Shown here piece by piece: positions 21,169 through 22,171 of a stretch of 22,171 nucleotides of DNA. Origin of the DNA: Methanomassiliicoccaceae archaeon (GTDB lineage Archaea; Thermoplasmatota; Thermoplasmata; Methanomassiliicoccales; Methanomethylophilaceae); the NCBI GenBank assembly GCA_009776695.1, contig WRNI01000009.1, positions 1 through 22,171 of the forward strand. Reading direction: 5' to 3'. A program made the translations under genes and the position numbers. The notes under the pieces are model-generated. The model was not told the origin of the DNA and made no database searches. It saw only the letters and a list, made by a program, of their open reading frames with translations. The first letter of the stretch is position 1; each line of letters opens with the position of its first letter.

Positions 21169-22171
21169 CTTCTTCAGAACGCCTTTCATCGCATCGAGAT
21201 CCTCAGGCTTTGATGAGAAGAATGACCGTATCGGTCCCAGCACGCTTATCAGTGCCTCGGCGACACCTTTCTTCAGGTCCATCGGATGAAGCTTTCCCGA
21301 AAAATACGATTCCGCGACGTCATCGTATGAACTGAATGACATAGGTCCCCCGAATTTCTCGGGACGGTTGATGCTCATCGCCCCGGTGCGCGGCATTATG
21401 ACGTGTCTGCATATCATGAGCACCGGGTTCGTTGTTTCCTCAGCTCTTTCCGGGGGGCAGAACGCCTTGTTCATCTTTCTTCGTATGTCGTCGTCGCTGT
21501 CGTGAAGGTTCACGCCGCTGTCCGGGTCGCTCTTTGACATCTTTGACGCGGCGGGGTCCATGCGGTCGCCGCCCTTCAGGCCGGGCAGAAGCGGTGTGTG
21601 CAGCGCTATCGGCTTCTTCCATCCCAGCTTTTCGGCGGCGTCGCGGGCGAGCATGTGCGCCCTTCTCTGGTCCATGCCCGCGTATGCGACATCCACGTCA
21701 AGGCAGAATATGTCGGTCGCCTGAAGTATCGGGTAGAACATCTTTGATGAATCCACTTCCGCTTCATCTTCTGAACGTCCCATGATGGTCATCGCCCGCT
21801 TAACTCTTGAGAGAGATGTTGCCTTTGCGATCTTGATCGCCTTCTCCCAGTATTCTATTCCGTTCAGCATATCGCTTGCGTACACGTAACTGATACGTTC
21901 CCTTGGAACACCGAGCGCCTCGAAACAGTCCTCCATGTATTTGGCGCATATCCTTATGTTGTCGATGTCGCCGCCCAGTTTATCGTTAATGTATGCGTGC
22001 CAGTCCGCCCAAAGGACCGTTACGTCCATGTCCGCGTCGATGAGGTCGCGTATCTTCGACGCGACCAGCGCCCATCCGAGGTGCACAAGGCCCGAAGGCT
22101 CGAATCCTATGTATGCCGTCGGACGGCCGTCCTTTGAGAGCAAGGCTCTCAGTTCGTCTGCCGTTACGGCC
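21154..22171 (-). CDS. tyrS: Tyrosyl-tRNA synthetase (5' end outside window)
   Basis: This class I synthetase charges tRNA-Tyr. AYIGFEPSGLVHLG (the HIGH-type signature), WADWHAYIND, FYPILQATDIFCLDVDVAYAGMDQRRAHMLARD and the KMSKS loop (21529-21543) match the archaeal/eukaryotic TyrRS type; TrpRS is less likely given the KMSKS form and the DQRRAHMLAR motif. The TTG at 22143 is not the start: the frame stays open upstream to the edge and encodes AVTADELRALLSKD, which resembles the expected helical N terminus. About 20-30 residues are therefore missing. 338 residues are visible. The stop lies 15 bp inside the convergent DHH gene. Confidence 0.93.
   Translation of the reverse strand, partial: AVTADELRALLSKDGRPTAYIGFEPSGLVHLGWALVASKIRDLIDADMDVTVLWADWHAYINDKLGGDIDNIRICAKYMEDCFEALGVPRERISYVYASDMLNGIEYWEKAIKIAKATSLSRVKRAMTIMGRSEDEAEVDSSKMFYPILQATDIFCLDVDVAYAGMDQRRAHMLARDAAEKLGWKKPIALHTPLLPGLKGGDRMDPAASKMSKSDPDSGVNLHDSDDDIRRKMNKAFCPPERAEETTNPVLMICRHVIMPRTGAMSINRPEKFGGPMSFSSYDDVAESYFSGKLHPMDLKKGVAEALISVLGPIRSFFSSKPEDLDAMKGVLKKLGRL

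Noticed and set aside
22141..22143. TTG as the start codon of tyrS
   Set aside because: The frame is open upstream and encodes a plausible TyrRS N-terminal helix, so the gene continues past the window edge.

Overview
The window is archaeal and most likely from a methanogen of the order Methanomassiliicoccales (Thermoplasmatota). Three things point there: a HdrA-MvhD-MvhG-MvhA hydrogenase/heterodisulfide reductase cluster, the archaeal exosome-proteasome superoperon, and a BspA-type leucine-rich-repeat surface protein of the kind common in gut methanogens. TATA-like elements, GGAGG/GGTGAT ribosome-binding sites and some TTG/GTG starts also fit. The order is an inference from gene content; the domain Archaea is certain. 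No tRNA, rRNA, CRISPR array or insertion sequence was recognised.

Layout. 1-2363 (-): the 5' part of a large membrane-tethered LRR surface protein that runs off the left edge. 2364-2559: its promoter region and the mvhA terminator hairpin. 2560-8764 (-): a tight operon hdrA-mvhD-mvhG-mvhA for the soluble electron-bifurcating complex; HdrA is a two-FAD-module version and MvhG has a long N-terminal extension. HdrB and HdrC are not here. 8765-9098: a divergent promoter region. 9099-14558 (+): the superoperon, in the order membrane RING-like zinc protein, Pop5 (RNase P), proteasome alpha, SBDS, Rrp4, Rrp41, Rrp42, L37Ae, RpoP, Pcc1 (KEOPS), prefoldin beta. It joins RNA processing and decay, protein degradation, ribosome maturation, transcription, tRNA modification and protein folding. 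Junctions are short or overlapping.

14616-15881: a divergent pair, a NikR-type nickel-responsive regulator (-) and a ZIP-family metal transporter (+), sharing a 93-bp AT-rich promoter region. 16021-17384 (+): a two-gene cassette of a 310-residue protein of unknown family followed by a PIN-domain nuclease-like protein. This is the best candidate here for an undescribed system. 17402-18007 (-): a small SAM methyltransferase, convergent with the PIN gene. 18123-20140 (+): an ABC-2 type exporter (ATPase and permease). 20200-21168 (+): a DHH/DHHA1 phosphoesterase. 21154 to the right edge (-): tyrosyl-tRNA synthetase, whose first residues lie outside the window and whose 3' end overlaps the DHH gene by 15 bp.

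Several starts were reset using ribosome-binding sites: hdrA to TTG, the 310-residue gene to GTG, and rrp4, rrp41, rpl37ae, pfdB, nikR and the ZIP gene to internal ATGs.
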